A DNA stretch of 64,000 bases from Asterella californica (GCA_036924285.1 JAYKYS010000008.1:18585001-18649000); one strand, 5' to 3'. Counted from the stretch's first letter, positions 34,232 through 44,920 are shown. Numbers and translations: made by a program. The notes: generated by a model not told the origin, from the sequence alone.

Positions 34232-36018
34232 CTACTCCGAGTATTTTGACTTGGAGACTCTTTCATCACGACAGGTTCTCCCTCGTCGAAATGCTTCTTC
34301 ATCCTCTTCCTCTCTTGATCCGACAACTCTACAGATTGAAAACCTTCCTCGTACGTCTCGTGACTCCAAGATGCTTGCTACACCATTGTCCTTGCTTTGT
34401 GAAGTTGAAGCTCCATCCGCCATTCCATCATTACGACTTGGACAATTACGTTAGAAATGTGACCTTCTACACGTAAAACATCCTTGGCTCGTGTAGTTAC
34501 TTGGTGATCCTTGCGATGGTCCACCTCTAGACTGGTAGTTCTCGTAACCTCGTGAACCCCATCCAACATTTGGACTCTGGTGTTGCAACAAATTCACCAT
34601 ATTAATCTTCAAGTCTGCCAAAGATTTTGTCAGATTTTTCAACTCATCACGAAAGTAGGGAGTAGCATATCTAGATGGTACAGTGGCTATAACCGCATTA
34701 GTAAGAACTATCGTGGGCAAATTCAAAAACCGTACAATCGAAACAATCACAAGTGTCAGAGATGACATGCTCGGCACTTGCACATCCTCACAGGCTACCC
34801 CAACAATCATTGGTTGCAAGTTGTCTCCATCTAGACTCTCCTCCATCCGAGTTGTGATCTTCACTGCATCAGCCTTCGAGGTTGATCTCTCATATCGCAC
34901 TTGTGTTCAAATATCCGATCTCAATCCTCCAATAAATCTTTGTGAACATTGCTCCAATGTCCACCATCGTTGGTTCTACTACATCTCCACTCTTTCGTAA
35001 AACCACCCAAAACTTTTGCTCTGGTTTCTCCACACTCTCGACATAAGTCCTTACCTTTTCTTTCTCTCCTTGTTTGAGATGGTTATCTATACCATTAATT
35101 TCTCGCAACTTTCATCAGGAAGAAAGGTTTCAATTAAGGCCTTTGTCAATACTTCCCAAGTATCGACTGGAGTCTCCACTACGCTTCTCTTCTTCCTGTC
35201 CTCGTACCATGTCAAGGCAGAATTCTCAAAAAAAACAAGTATCAATCCTACCTACTCACTCTTCTTGCGATCTTCATTGTCAATGCATGCTCGTCTGAAA
35301 TCTCTCACAAATCGTTTCACGTCTTCTCCATCCTTTCCGTAAAACATCTGAAGTTTTCTCATTCTTCTCTTCTTTTCTTTTTCTTACACAAGGTATTGCT
35401 TGTGGATGTGAAGATCGTACTTCACCGCAATCCACAATTTGCTCATTGAGCTCTCTCCTGTTAGAAAATATGACTATTCTAAGACAAAAAAATAAGATGA
35501 GCTCCATCCTCAAGTAGTTCATCAACGGAAACACTTGATCGTTGTTTCACAATTATAGTAGCTCTTTCCTCTCCAAAGATTAGAATAAGCTTGACCCTCA
35601 TGGTCATCTTGTCTAACGTGTGATAGACTATCTTCATCCTTGCTAGAAGTCTTCACTCGTTTCGTTTCTACACTCAACCTTCTCTCGAAACCTTCGGCTG
35701 CGATTTCCAACAAAGCAACCACTGCCCTACACTCATGCTCAACTAGAATCATGTCCACTCCACATCTAGGATAGAAGGTTGTAGGATCATGACATCTTGT
35801 CTAGGGGAAGAAGGACCTATTTGCAAGCTTAAGTCGACCAATCCTCGTCGTTCACGCAAAAGTCTATTCTTCATATGACACTCGCTCACTTTATGTCTTT
35901 CTTCTCCACACAAAAAACACCTCGAGTTCTTCTCTAGATTCTTACGACTACTCTCTACTTCTTTCTCAAACTCTATTCGAAATTCTCTTTTCGCCAGATC
36001 AGCGGTAACTATCACCAA
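34232..36018 (-). pseudogene. Gag of nested Ty3/gypsy element, broken
   Basis: Minus-strand pieces in order: 36018-35749 with CFLCGEERHKVSEC, a complete C-x2-C-x4-H-x4-C knuckle; about 35400-35100 with LILVFFENSALTWYEDRKK, the hallmark F-x-x-x-A-x-x-W-(Y/F) of the retrotrans_gag capsid domain; and 34900-34451 ending QGCFTCRRSHF then stop then RNCP. The last is a second knuckle that has lost one residue and gained a stop. A serine/acid-rich tail (34423-34232) follows. Frameshifts and stops separate all pieces. A knuckle before the capsid domain is unusual. Confidence 0.85.
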
Positions 36019-36645
36019 TTAGACTTGAGGAATCTTGCTCAACCTCAATTTTCACTCTTGCTGACCTTCCATGGCGATGATCCGTCATACATCTCTCTCA
36101 CTATATAGCTTGTTTGACACTTTTGATCACTCAACCATCCTCATGCTTAGGAATCTCTCATATTACTAAGTAGAAGCTTTAGTTGTCAACTTTGAGCTTC
36201 ACAGATCGAACAGAATCCTCTCCAAGAATTTTGAAGTTCTTTCACGTTTTCACTTCAGTATGCGATATAACAGATTTGACCTCTCTTCGCTTCGAACGCA
36301 ATAACTCAAGTTCTACTCGATCAATTTATGCATGATTTGGGTGCCTAGATAGCTTATCTTGCAAGCTATAAGCGTTGAAGATGAGACTGAAAAAATGAGA
36401 ATGACTGTAAACTCTTTCTCGAGAGCTCACTTTTTGATACCAAAAACCTCCTCAACTTCTGGAAGACATAACTCTCTCCTTACAAATGATGTCTCGGAGA
36501 TATAAAGCTTGTTGGAAAGCTTATCTTGTCCTCTATGACATAGTGTACGTACATAGGTTTTGAACTCATGTTCAAAAACTAACATAAATTGTACTAAAGA
36601 CTCAATACGAATCTTTGTATCGAGATCTCGGCAACAGAACCAAAA
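36019..36645 (-). other. Untranslated leader and primer-binding site region of nested element
   Basis: Between the 5' LTR and gag on the minus strand. Directly after the LTR the minus strand reads TGGTTCTGTTGCCGAGATC. Its first 17 bases match 13 of 17 positions of the primer-binding site complementary to plant tRNA-Asp (TGGCGCCGTTGCCGGGG), and most differences are C-to-T or G-to-A. I infer a tRNA-Asp primer with deaminated positions. The rest of the leader shows nothing notable. Confidence 0.5.
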
Positions 36646-37200
36646 TGTAAGTCGATCTGTCTCTCACCCAAAGGTACCTCAGAAGACTAGGATTACTAGT
36701 GCACCATAACTACAAAGATTAAGTTATACCCATGCTCACTCCACTAAACTCTTTGATCCGTATGGTCACATCGGTCCTTCTAATAGCGTTCCTGCAAATA
36801 AGTTATAATCTCGCTCTCCACTTTGCATCGCATAATACTCAAGGACTCCCAAGGTCTCCAATACTCACTTTACTCATAGATAGAAAAATGAGAGTGTCTT
36901 CCATCCTCTCAACTCCTCGTTATATACTCTATAACTTCTTATTGTGGTACATCCAATCAGTGATGATCAACAAAATTACATATTTTTTAGAAGCATATTT
37001 AGATCTCCGCACTTGTCACATAATGCCATAGTGAAGCCTCTAATATTTTCCTCAACTTAGTTATAACTATCTCAGCTAGTTATGCTTAGTTTTGATCACT
37101 CTAGATTTGGATCTTTGAACTTAATAACTTATAATATAGTCATACTTAATGAAATTTGTATAAACAAACATACAAATAATGAGATACTTGTGGTGTGACA
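36646..37200 (-). mobile_element. 5' LTR of nested Ty3/gypsy element
   Basis: 555 bp, TG...CA on the minus strand, homologous to 30458-31256 but lacking about 244 bp of it (the junction lies at TTATTGTGGT/ACATCCAATCAG, about 36947). Flanks are GATT on the far left of the element and GATC here; no perfect 5-bp target duplication is left. Confidence 0.92.
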
Positions 37201-38230
37201 GATCTGGTTTTGTTGCCGTTGGTTCTCTATAGGTCTATGATCAAGCACTATTTGTGCAAGAACAGACACGACTGACACTGGAGGGATTGTTGTCAAAACA
37301 ACAAGTTTGGGAGCAAGAGCTAGATGTTGCTATACTTGCGGAGCAGCGTAAGGTGGTGAGACCACTTCTGCAAGCGGACATCCTCCTATCGTCACTCTTC
37401 ATCGTCTTATAGCGTTAAAATAGCCACAACATCCTCGACTCTCTACCAATCCGTGATAACATCTCCTTCAACCGATCTATCTGCTAACATGAAGTATAAT
37501 CCATCTGTTGTGACATCATTGGTAGCTTGCATGAAAAGCTCTGTCCTTCTAGCATCTAAGGTTATACGTTCAAGCGTTGAAATATGTCACTATCTCTGAT
37601 TGAATTCTCTCAGCAACTCGTTCAGCCTCATCATACGAGTAGATTGTTGCTCGACCTAATCCATAATCATTCCCTTGTAACCCTCTCAAAATCCTCTTCA
37701 AGAAACTCTTCTCGAAGAGCTTGCTCAAAACTCATCCAAACACCAAGATTTATTCTTTGCACATCTCTAATTTGATCTCGCAATTCAAGAATCACAACTA
37801 ATTTAAAATTGACTATCATTTCTGCATGAGTAACCCAACCAGCTCTATTTCTCCTTTGTATTCACGTAAATACTTAGAAATATATCTATCTTCAAATCTT
37901 CTACATCTATTCACAATTACTTGCAATGCCTTTGTAGATTTTAACTCACCCCTTCCACCGATCGGATGTTGTTGGACCAGTGCCGCAAGCATCTTCAAAA
38001 TCTCAATAGTATCAAGATCCGATATTGTCATTTATTATAGTCGTAGGTGTTGCAGAAGGTACGTAGATGCATCAGCCGTAGAGGCAGCAACAACAACGCT
38101 TCCGCTCTTACAATCCATCTCTTCTTCGTGTGATAAATTCAACCTTCACGGTCAATCACCCAAAGATGTTCTTAGTGGAACCACCAGATTATATGTCGAG
38201 GCGAGAGTTTCTTAGGAAGGGCAGAACTTT
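37201..38230 (-). pseudogene. Host element gag N-terminal part, interrupted by the nested element
   Basis: The minus frame 38031-37816 (71 codons) reads VNRCRRFEDRYISKYLREYK then GEIELVGLL, like the start of moss-type retroelement gag (x-F-x-G-R-D-I-S-x-(Y/F)-L-(R/K)-x-Y). The rest of 37200-37816 is decayed. The CCHC part of a gag lies on the other side of the inserted element at 30405. Confidence 0.6.
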
Positions 38231-41200
38231 CTAGACGTGTTACGATCGTGAAAAAAGAGGAAAAAAATCACACACAAAACACAGATCGCACAGAAATCTC
38301 CATCAAGTTCTCGATCCAAACAAAACACACGGCACACATGTAAGTCTTAAACTTTAAGTCATTCATTATGCATAGCCTTTGACTGTAGATCACTATGCCT
38401 AAAAATCCCATGCTCTAGAACTTTGAACTTCAAAAAATTGCTCTTGTGAAGCACTCGCATTCACCTAGAAGCTTCTCATTTTCTATTCAAAAAGATGAGC
38501 ATACAAGTGACAGGTCTCCCCTACTTGTTTTTGCTCTCAATCCTCCCCTCGATGTCAAAATTATCATTAGTAAAAAATCCTCTAGTCATAAGCTCTGTGA
38601 ACATTCTCTCTTCAGCTCTTCGATATCTCCCGATGATAATGATCGGCAAAAAAAACCTAACTCTTCTTGTATACCTCCTCTTGGATTTTCCTCCTCCTTA
38701 TGTGACCTCCACCGTTACCTAAAAAGTGTAAAATGATGCTTTAGACAAGTGGTCACAGAAAAATAAATCTCTGGTAAAAAATCAACACGTAATATCTTTT
38801 TATATGTTAGGAAAACTAATTAACATGTAATAGCAGATCTGCATGTATGAACTGCTGTCGAGTCGGTTGTATGATAAGCTTTTGACACCTCCACCTGAAG
38901 TATCTTTACCATGGCTACCTCTGACCGCCGGAATCATCTAGTTCTGACACCCGGAGCTCAAGTTATAACTGTTGTCGTTCTCCTTCCCCCTTCAACTTCA
39001 AAATGTCGTAAATGTCTCTTAATATATCAGTTCGACTTGATTTTTCGACCCAGGTGTATCACATGATGAAATTTATATTTTACTATGAAAGAATTAGTAT
39101 CAACTTAGAGTATCTGTGATGTCATCTCGCTATTCCATAACTTATAGAGCCGCACATCGAGTTCGTACTAATTATCCTAACATCTTGAAGGAGAGTTGGT
39201 CCTCTAGAATAAGGTCCATTTTGAAATCCACCGGTAACCTCCTTCTAGCATTCACATTGGGTGATTGCATTAGTGCAAAGATAGACGGAGACGTATCTCA
39301 TTCACGATATGTTTAAGAGACATCTAGTGTCACGTCCCTTGGCAACTTGGTACTCCACATATTCTCCTGAATCGTACTCCAAGCCGATTGTAAGCCTGAA
39401 AGGATTTGATCTTAAGACCTCATCCTTATAGATTTACTCAGCTACCCATGGAAGCCAATTTATAATTGGTTCTAAAGACAAGTTTCTAAGCTTATATGCT
39501 AATAAAGAGCATTATTTCATCTTCCCTTAACAAACTCGAACCATTTCTTTTTACATTTTAAGATGCGAATATATAAAAAACACTAAAATCTACATGATGA
39601 AAATCTAAAACATAAATTTTGAACTCAGTCAGATTTATGATACACTTCTCAGTTTTAGAAGTCGTGTAAAAGTATTCCAAATAACTTTTTGCTTACAACT
39701 CTATTTGTAACTTTTTAACATATCACATTGATCAACACTATGAGACCTACGCCGTGGTGTTTTCATATTTTCAAATGCTCACTTCTTCCAAAATTGACTT
39801 CTCTGAGATCTTAACTCGACTTAGAGAGTCTAACTTCAGACTAAAAGATGAATTATTCAACGTGTAAAATAATTCACATCATGAAAACGCATATACTATA
39901 GTCTTTTCTACACCTAGTATACTTTCCAAAGCAATATTGATGTCACACCAAAAACTTTTATACCAGCTGTAACTAACAAGATTTGAGACCTATACTATAT
40001 ACTATTATCTAATCCAACTCGATCCGAGTTTCACACACTATAGGTTCATATCTAAAGTTCATCCTTCTCTCAAACTTACCACATATGTACAATCCTAAGA
40101 CTTCTACTTACATGTCAGATTTCAGAAAGATATGACGGCTAGATCTCCTCCCCCAGTTAATACAATGTCATCAAAATTTACACGTACTTCTAATCTCAAA
40201 TTCAAAATGGAAGATATATCACTTAGATGAACCATCTACTTTGACTCAAACTTGTTGTGTCCATAAACCACAAGGTAAACTCACTGCTCAGAATATTTCA
40301 GCAGATTTGACTATGCGGATCACCCTCCATAAATCTTCAAACTTGTTGCTCCAGATTGAAAACTATCTACACCCTCCATCTTCAATTTGCCATGACATTT
40401 GATTTGCAAAACATCCGATGATTAAATTTTAGGTCAGAGCTTCAACAACTTACAAGCTACAAGCTCATGAAGTTCGATTTCAATCTGGATGTGCATTCAC
40501 TCAATCTCACTAATCTTTCATTTTGTATACAAAGTTATGTAATTCTATCACTCCGCAAACTTTAGATTGTCATAACTCATGCCATAGACTTCCAATTCGA
40601 GTGAAATTTTAGAGATCGTTGAGAGATCTCTACCCATGCCTCAAATCTCTCAAATTTGTCATGGAAATGTCATGTTTCTTTCGAAATGCTCTCTTAGATA
40701 TATGATGGCTTATTCTCATTTTGGTAGGTCAATAAGAATCTAAAGACTCAACCTTATCCTTTTGCACACCTTGGAGACCTCTAGCAAAAATCAGAGCATT
40801 CTAAGCTCATATAAGAAAAGATTTTCACCTCATTGACTTACAAAGTACACAAATGTACATAAAATATATTTATATATCTCATTTACATCCTAAATGTTTG
40901 TGCAATAAGACAATTGTCCATTTTGACTTCTTCATGACCTATCTACTCCTTGGACTTTGATAGCGGTGGATCTCAAACCCTTCTTAGAGACTTGCACTTA
41001 GTTTGTTGCTCGTGATAGTATACGTACTCAAATTTCAGTTTCCATGCAAATTTTTGTCAAGATTTTGGAGGACTTCAGAACTATGTTTGATAGCTCTAGT
41101 CGTGTCATGTATGGTTCGTATTTCACGACAACATAATAAATCTTTGAGTTTGACGTGTAGCGACGAGTTCACCTAGTTGAGATTCTACGTCTTGAGTTGG

Positions 41201-41815
41201 TTTTAGTTTTTAATTACTTCACGATTGTCGAGCTCAGTGGTCAAGATCTAACGTTGGAAGCATGAAATTCACTAGTAGTGTGTTATGGAGTTTCTAATCT
41301 TGGAGCACATGGCGCCAAAAAAGATCCGATGTTCAATCACGAACCTATAGTCTTGATGTGGTGAAGGATGTTGCAATGAGTGAATGTGAATATCTATCTT
41401 CTGTAGTCGGCAGACATCTTATGTCGATTTGTTTGACCTCGGATCAGTTGACCATATTGCAGAATGTGACGCCAGTTCAGCAGCAATAATTTTTTATGGA
41501 CTCAATATTAGTTTTCAACCTATAACATATTAGTTCTGCACATACATTTAAGATACTAGAAGATCTTTCAATCGTGCGTTGACAAGTGTACTCTAATTTT
41601 AGCTCCAGAACAATCTTACCTTAAGCATGAATATCATCTTTATAGAAATGATAGGTTAAATTCTGAAGAGACCTACAGTTATCGCTTAGTGCATGTTGCA
41701 TTCGCTTCTCATGTGTACAGGTGTTTCTTACTCCTGAAACGTTTGCAAAGAATGTTGAGCTGAACATAGGAAACCATGTGTTACACAACCTGATGTTAAA
41801 TATGCATTAAGATCA
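38231..41815. other. Unassigned AT-rich stretch
   Basis: No supportable gene. It may include the 5' LTR and leader of the host gypsy element, but I could not match it to a second LTR. Short open frames (38446-38736 and 39116-39316, plus) lack recognisable domains. Confidence 0.4.
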
Positions 41816-41821
41816 AAGTAA

Positions 41822-42110
41822 GCACCTGCATATTCACCTCCTCCATCTTCCGATGGAGGAGGCAGACCAGATTAATTTATTTTCCCCTCTTTATTTACTG
41901 CCTTCTGCTTCCAAGGGCCACGTCTCGGGATTTAATCCCCGTCCATTTACTGCCTAACGGTTCCAGTAGCTACGTTCCGGGAGTAAATTTAATGCCCACA
42001 AGGAGCTTTGCTTCCGTGATTAAATTCATTGGACACCGCCTTGCACTGCTGAAGTCTCGGCAGCGACTAGTTTCGAAACAGCACTGCCGCTAGGGGGATT
42101 CATTTGTTCT
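41822..42110. repeat. Two-hairpin repeat family, copy 8, adjoining the Rep gene
   Basis: CTGCATATTCACCTCCTCCA leads into a perfect 11-bp stem, CCTCCTCCATC (41837-41847) with 41852-41862 and a 4-nt loop. The second-stem region is expanded: a segment of about 57 bp (TTTACTGCC ... TTCCA ... CACGT/TACGT ... GGGA ... TTTAAT) occurs twice (about 41891-41940 and 41945-41993). It then closes with GTGATTAAATTCA. The downstream block (CCTTGCACTGCTGAAGTCTC) is at about 42049. This copy is more GC-rich than the others and has sharper stems, as if younger. Confidence 0.75.
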
Positions 42111-42379
42111 CCGTTGGGAGTGACGGTTTTTGCAGTAGATAATTTTCTGCCTCGACGCTGAGCACAGTTCGAATTTAACTTTCACAGTTGACAGAAAAAA
42201 GACCACGGTGGACCAGAGATTTTATTTTCATACCAAAATATTTACATTCCCAGCAAACGTCCACACAGTCCCAGTGCAAGATGGGACACGTTGCAGCTAT
42301 TCTTACGCGATAAACCTGGAAACTCTACTGTCAATCTACTATCTGTGCTAGCTGAACAAGACAGAACTATGAACACACA

Positions 42380-43549
42380 TCAAACTGAAATCGGCTCATC
42401 CAGTTGAAACGCCCACCCTGCATCCATATGCCTCAAGAAGGCACCCAACAGAGGTATATACTCCATTGGTTCCGTGTTGGCAGTCCCGAAGTCAGTGTCT
42501 GTACCAGCAGAAGCATGCATGTGCACAACACGTACTTCCGGGTGCTGCTCAACAACTGCAACAAGCGGATCATTCCAAGTATCCCCCTCGGTGTACCTCT
42601 TTCTGCACTGCCCATAACGTCTATTGTCCTGCCAAAGGAAGATGTTCTGAACGTCTTCTGCAGTGACTTCAGCAGGATGCAAAAATGATTTCCACAAAGA
42701 ATCCAGTCTTCGTTCCTGCATCCCACCCTGAATGAGCCAACGTGGAGAAGCGCTGTACTTCCCAGAAGTTAGCATGGTTCTCAAACAAGTACGGATTGTA
42801 GTAGACAACGGATGAGAGTTCATGTACTTATTAAACTGGAGAGCCCTGGCAAGTACATTCGCATAAGTAAGCTCAACACGATTTTTCGTATCCGCAGCAC
42901 CTAAAAGAAAATACATATCATTGTCATCAATCAGCATGCTCTCCGAAACGTTCTTCATCGTCACATGGTGATACTCCTCCTTCTGATCCTTCATCCAGTA
43001 ACCCAGCATACCAACATAGGTGTGCAAGCCACGATTTGTTAACGACTTCACACAAACCTCAGCGCCCAAAGATTTCTCATGCTGCCAACCCAAAACCGCC
43101 ATAAGCCATTTCTTAACCTGCGGGTAATTTTTCGCATGGATGCACACTATCCCTCGAAAGTGCAGATGAATTAGAGCGCCTCCACACTCGACAGGAAACA
43201 AATCCGAAACACAGTGCTTGTCCAAAAAATTATCCAACAGCGAGAAAAGTTCCAAGTCCAAATCCTCTCCTGTCATACAGACAGTAATTGAGACCTCCAG
43301 ACTTTTCTCAAGAATCGACGCATTGGTCTTTCTCGCTCTTGTCTCCCTCCGTAGAGACATTAAGACGAGATGCCTGAGAGAAGTGAGGACAATGTACCTA
43401 AAGCTCGACGGATCTAGCACAACACACACAAGGCAGACTACGTAGCATATAAATCCCTCATACTGTAGGTTTAAACAAGTTTGCGCTATAACAGTCCAGA
43501 AAACTACTAGGGTAGGTAAACATCTGCTGGTCTGGACCCTGTAGCACAA
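42380..43549 (-). CDS. Replitron-type HUH endonuclease (Rep), catalytic ORF
   Basis: The 389-codon frame carries a Rep-family HUH nuclease domain from about residue 64. A strand EVSITVCM (85-92) is in the motif I position. GGALIHLHFRGIVCIHA holds the HUH triad H128-L-H130 (codons at 43168-43160). GLHTYVGMLGYWMKDQ holds Y184-x-x-K187 (Tyr codon 43000-42998), a single-tyrosine YxxK motif. Then follow KNRVELTYANVLARALQF, LRTMLTSGKYSASPRW and EVTAEDVQNIFLW, which I recognise from the replitron HUH endonuclease family of eukaryotic transposons. Family role: nick DNA and covalently attach its end through Tyr, moving the element through a single-stranded intermediate. No helicase domain, so not a Helitron. 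The first ~60 residues look like non-protein sequence, so the real start may be Met64 (43360) or lie upstream through splicing. The gene is free of internal stops. Confidence 0.82.
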   Translation of the reverse strand: MCYRVQTSRCLPTLVVFWTVIAQTCLNLQYEGFICYVVCLVCVVLDPSSFRYIVLTSLRHLVLMSLRRETRARKTNASILEKSLEVSITVCMTGEDLDLELFSLLDNFLDKHCVSDLFPVECGGALIHLHFRGIVCIHAKNYPQVKKWLMAVLGWQHEKSLGAEVCVKSLTNRGLHTYVGMLGYWMKDQKEEYHHVTMKNVSESMLIDDNDMYFLLGAADTKNRVELTYANVLARALQFNKYMNSHPLSTTIRTCLRTMLTSGKYSASPRWLIQGGMQERRLDSLWKSFLHPAEVTAEDVQNIFLWQDNRRYGQCRKRYTEGDTWNDPLVAVVEQHPEVRVVHMHASAGTDTDFGTANTEPMEYIPLLGAFLRHMDAGWAFQLDEPISV

Positions 43550-43997
43550 GCCAATATGTATCCTCTGTGGTGCTTAAGTACATAAAAGACCCGGATGTAG
43601 CCGCAAAGACACGAGCTACTTTGACAAAATCAGTATCAAGAAGGAAGCGTGGAATATGGTCAGAGAACTGAAGATCCAAGTACACATAGAAGCAGTGTGC
43701 TTCTAACTTTCGAACGTCAAATCCTTGGTGGTTGACTTCATCCAACGTAGGAAAGATAGGAGGGCAACCTAAAGGTATGTACAGATAATCTTCCTCGAAC
43801 CCGGACGAATTGGTAACAGATATGTGAGGACTGACAGCATGAACAGGAGCTTCAGGGCTACAAGGAAGAAGAGGACTTGCTTTTGGACTAGAACCAGGAA
43901 GACCAGTCAGTCTGGAAACAACACTTGCTTCACGAGCAGCAAAGTTAACGAGCTGTCGAACGTATTCATCATTGAGGTAAACAACAGAACAGTACAA
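43458..43997 (-). CDS. ORF upstream of Rep, probable N-terminal part of the same protein
   Basis: 179 codons in another frame, overlapping the Rep ORF by about 90 nt. Composition is protein-like: NDEYVRQLVNFAAREASVVS, a Pro/Ser linker, then YIPLGCPPIFPTLDEVN, HCFYVYLDLQFSDHIPRFLL and DTYWLVLQGPDQQMFTYPSS. I do not recognise a domain. It ends close to where HUH-domain homology begins. A phase-compatible intron can join the two: donor GTTTAA after GCAAACTT (about 43478) and acceptor CTCTCAG before GCATCTCG (about 43374), which has a good pyrimidine tract. A stronger-looking donor (GTATGA) nearby gives the wrong phase. A frameshift in a decaying copy, or a separate protein, are alternatives. Confidence 0.55.
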   Translation of the reverse strand: MYCSVVYLNDEYVRQLVNFAAREASVVSRLTGLPGSSPKASPLLPCSPEAPVHAVSPHISVTNSSGFEEDYLYIPLGCPPIFPTLDEVNHQGFDVRKLEAHCFYVYLDLQFSDHIPRFLLDTDFVKVARVFAATSGSFMYLSTTEDTYWLVLQGPDQQMFTYPSSFLDCYSANLFKPTV

Positions 43998-44360
43998 AGC
44001 ACGAAAAAAGAGAACGATACAAGTCTACATGTACATGGCGGCAGCCTTTACTTACAGCTGCCAGAAGGTCGAAAGTTAGTGAACATCAAAACACACAAGA
44101 CCAGCATGAACAAAATGACAACACATGACAGCGGCAACTCGAATACCACCCGGACGATGAACGGCATGTTCGTCCGCAGCGCAAATGCGGAGGTCACGGC
44201 TTACAGTCCACAGCCCGCATGAGCGCCGTAACCCGTCACAATGACAGCAATGACCCAATCTCAATCGGACCCACAACACATGGATCCCTCGCTGCCGCGC
44301 ACAGACCATGCATGCCGACGAGTCGAAATAGAATTTCCAACACCGGCAACAAAGACGACA
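43998..44360. promoter_or_regulatory. Upstream region of the Rep gene
   Basis: This lies 5' of the minus-strand Rep ORFs. It is GC-balanced, unlike the AT-rich surroundings, and probably part of the same mobile unit. No TATA box at a plausible distance is convincing. Confidence 0.3.
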
Positions 44361-44364
44361 AGAT

Positions 44365-44920
44365 GTGCAAGATCATGTTCTCAATTCCGCCACAGCACGT
44401 CTCAATTTCAGCCGCAGGACGACCGAACAGAACGGACAAGCAACGGCAGCACGTTTCCAATTCGTCCGCATCGAACGAGCAAGAAGAGAAGGAACCCGCG
44501 GCACCGAATCCTACCGCAACACAAGCAAACAGAGAAGAGAAGCAAGCAAACCGAGGTTTCCAATTGTCCCACCCGAAAGAGCAAGAAGAGAAGAAAGCCT
44601 CGACACCGAAGCCTACCGCAACACGAGCAAACACAAAAGACAAGGAAGCAAACCGAGCAGCGGCAGCACGTTTTCAATTCGTCCGTAGGACGAGAGAACG
44701 AAGAGAAGGAAGGCACGGCACTCAATCCTACAGCAACACAGCCAAGCAGCAGCAGCAAATTTTCAAGACCACGAGCACCAAGACAACCAAGCCGCGGCAG
44801 CGAAGAACGGAGAAGCAGCGGCAGTGGTACTGCACTCGAAGACCGCCACGAAGACGGACAAACACGATACTCAACTCTGCCACACCACCAAGACGAACGG
44901 CACTTAACGGACAAGCAGTC
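44365..44920. repeat. Diverged GC-rich minisatellite-like array
   Basis: Motifs recur at roughly 100-110 bp: GCGGCAGCACGTTTTCAATT (about 44446, 44664; variants at 44394 and 44548), GAGCAAGAAGAGAAG (about 44474, 44578; variant 44691) and CCTACCGCAACAC (about 44509, 44613; variant 44727). The array has few stop codons in several frames on both strands, which is why long ORFs arise (including a 333-codon plus frame, 44219-45220). It lies upstream of the Rep gene and ends near 44.95 kb. Confidence 0.7.

Noticed and set aside
39116..39500. Possible coding relic (YPWKPIYNWF-like reading)
   Set aside because: A short resemblance to proteasome-activator-type sequence needs frame switching and is not supported around it; likely chance.
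42404..42726. ORFs on the plus strand and in another minus frame under the Rep gene
   Set aside because: They overlap the well-supported Rep frame and share no homology; they are shadows.
42380..43549. Helitron Rep-helicase
   Set aside because: Only a single-tyrosine YxxK HUH domain is present; there is no two-tyrosine motif and no helicase motifs on either side.
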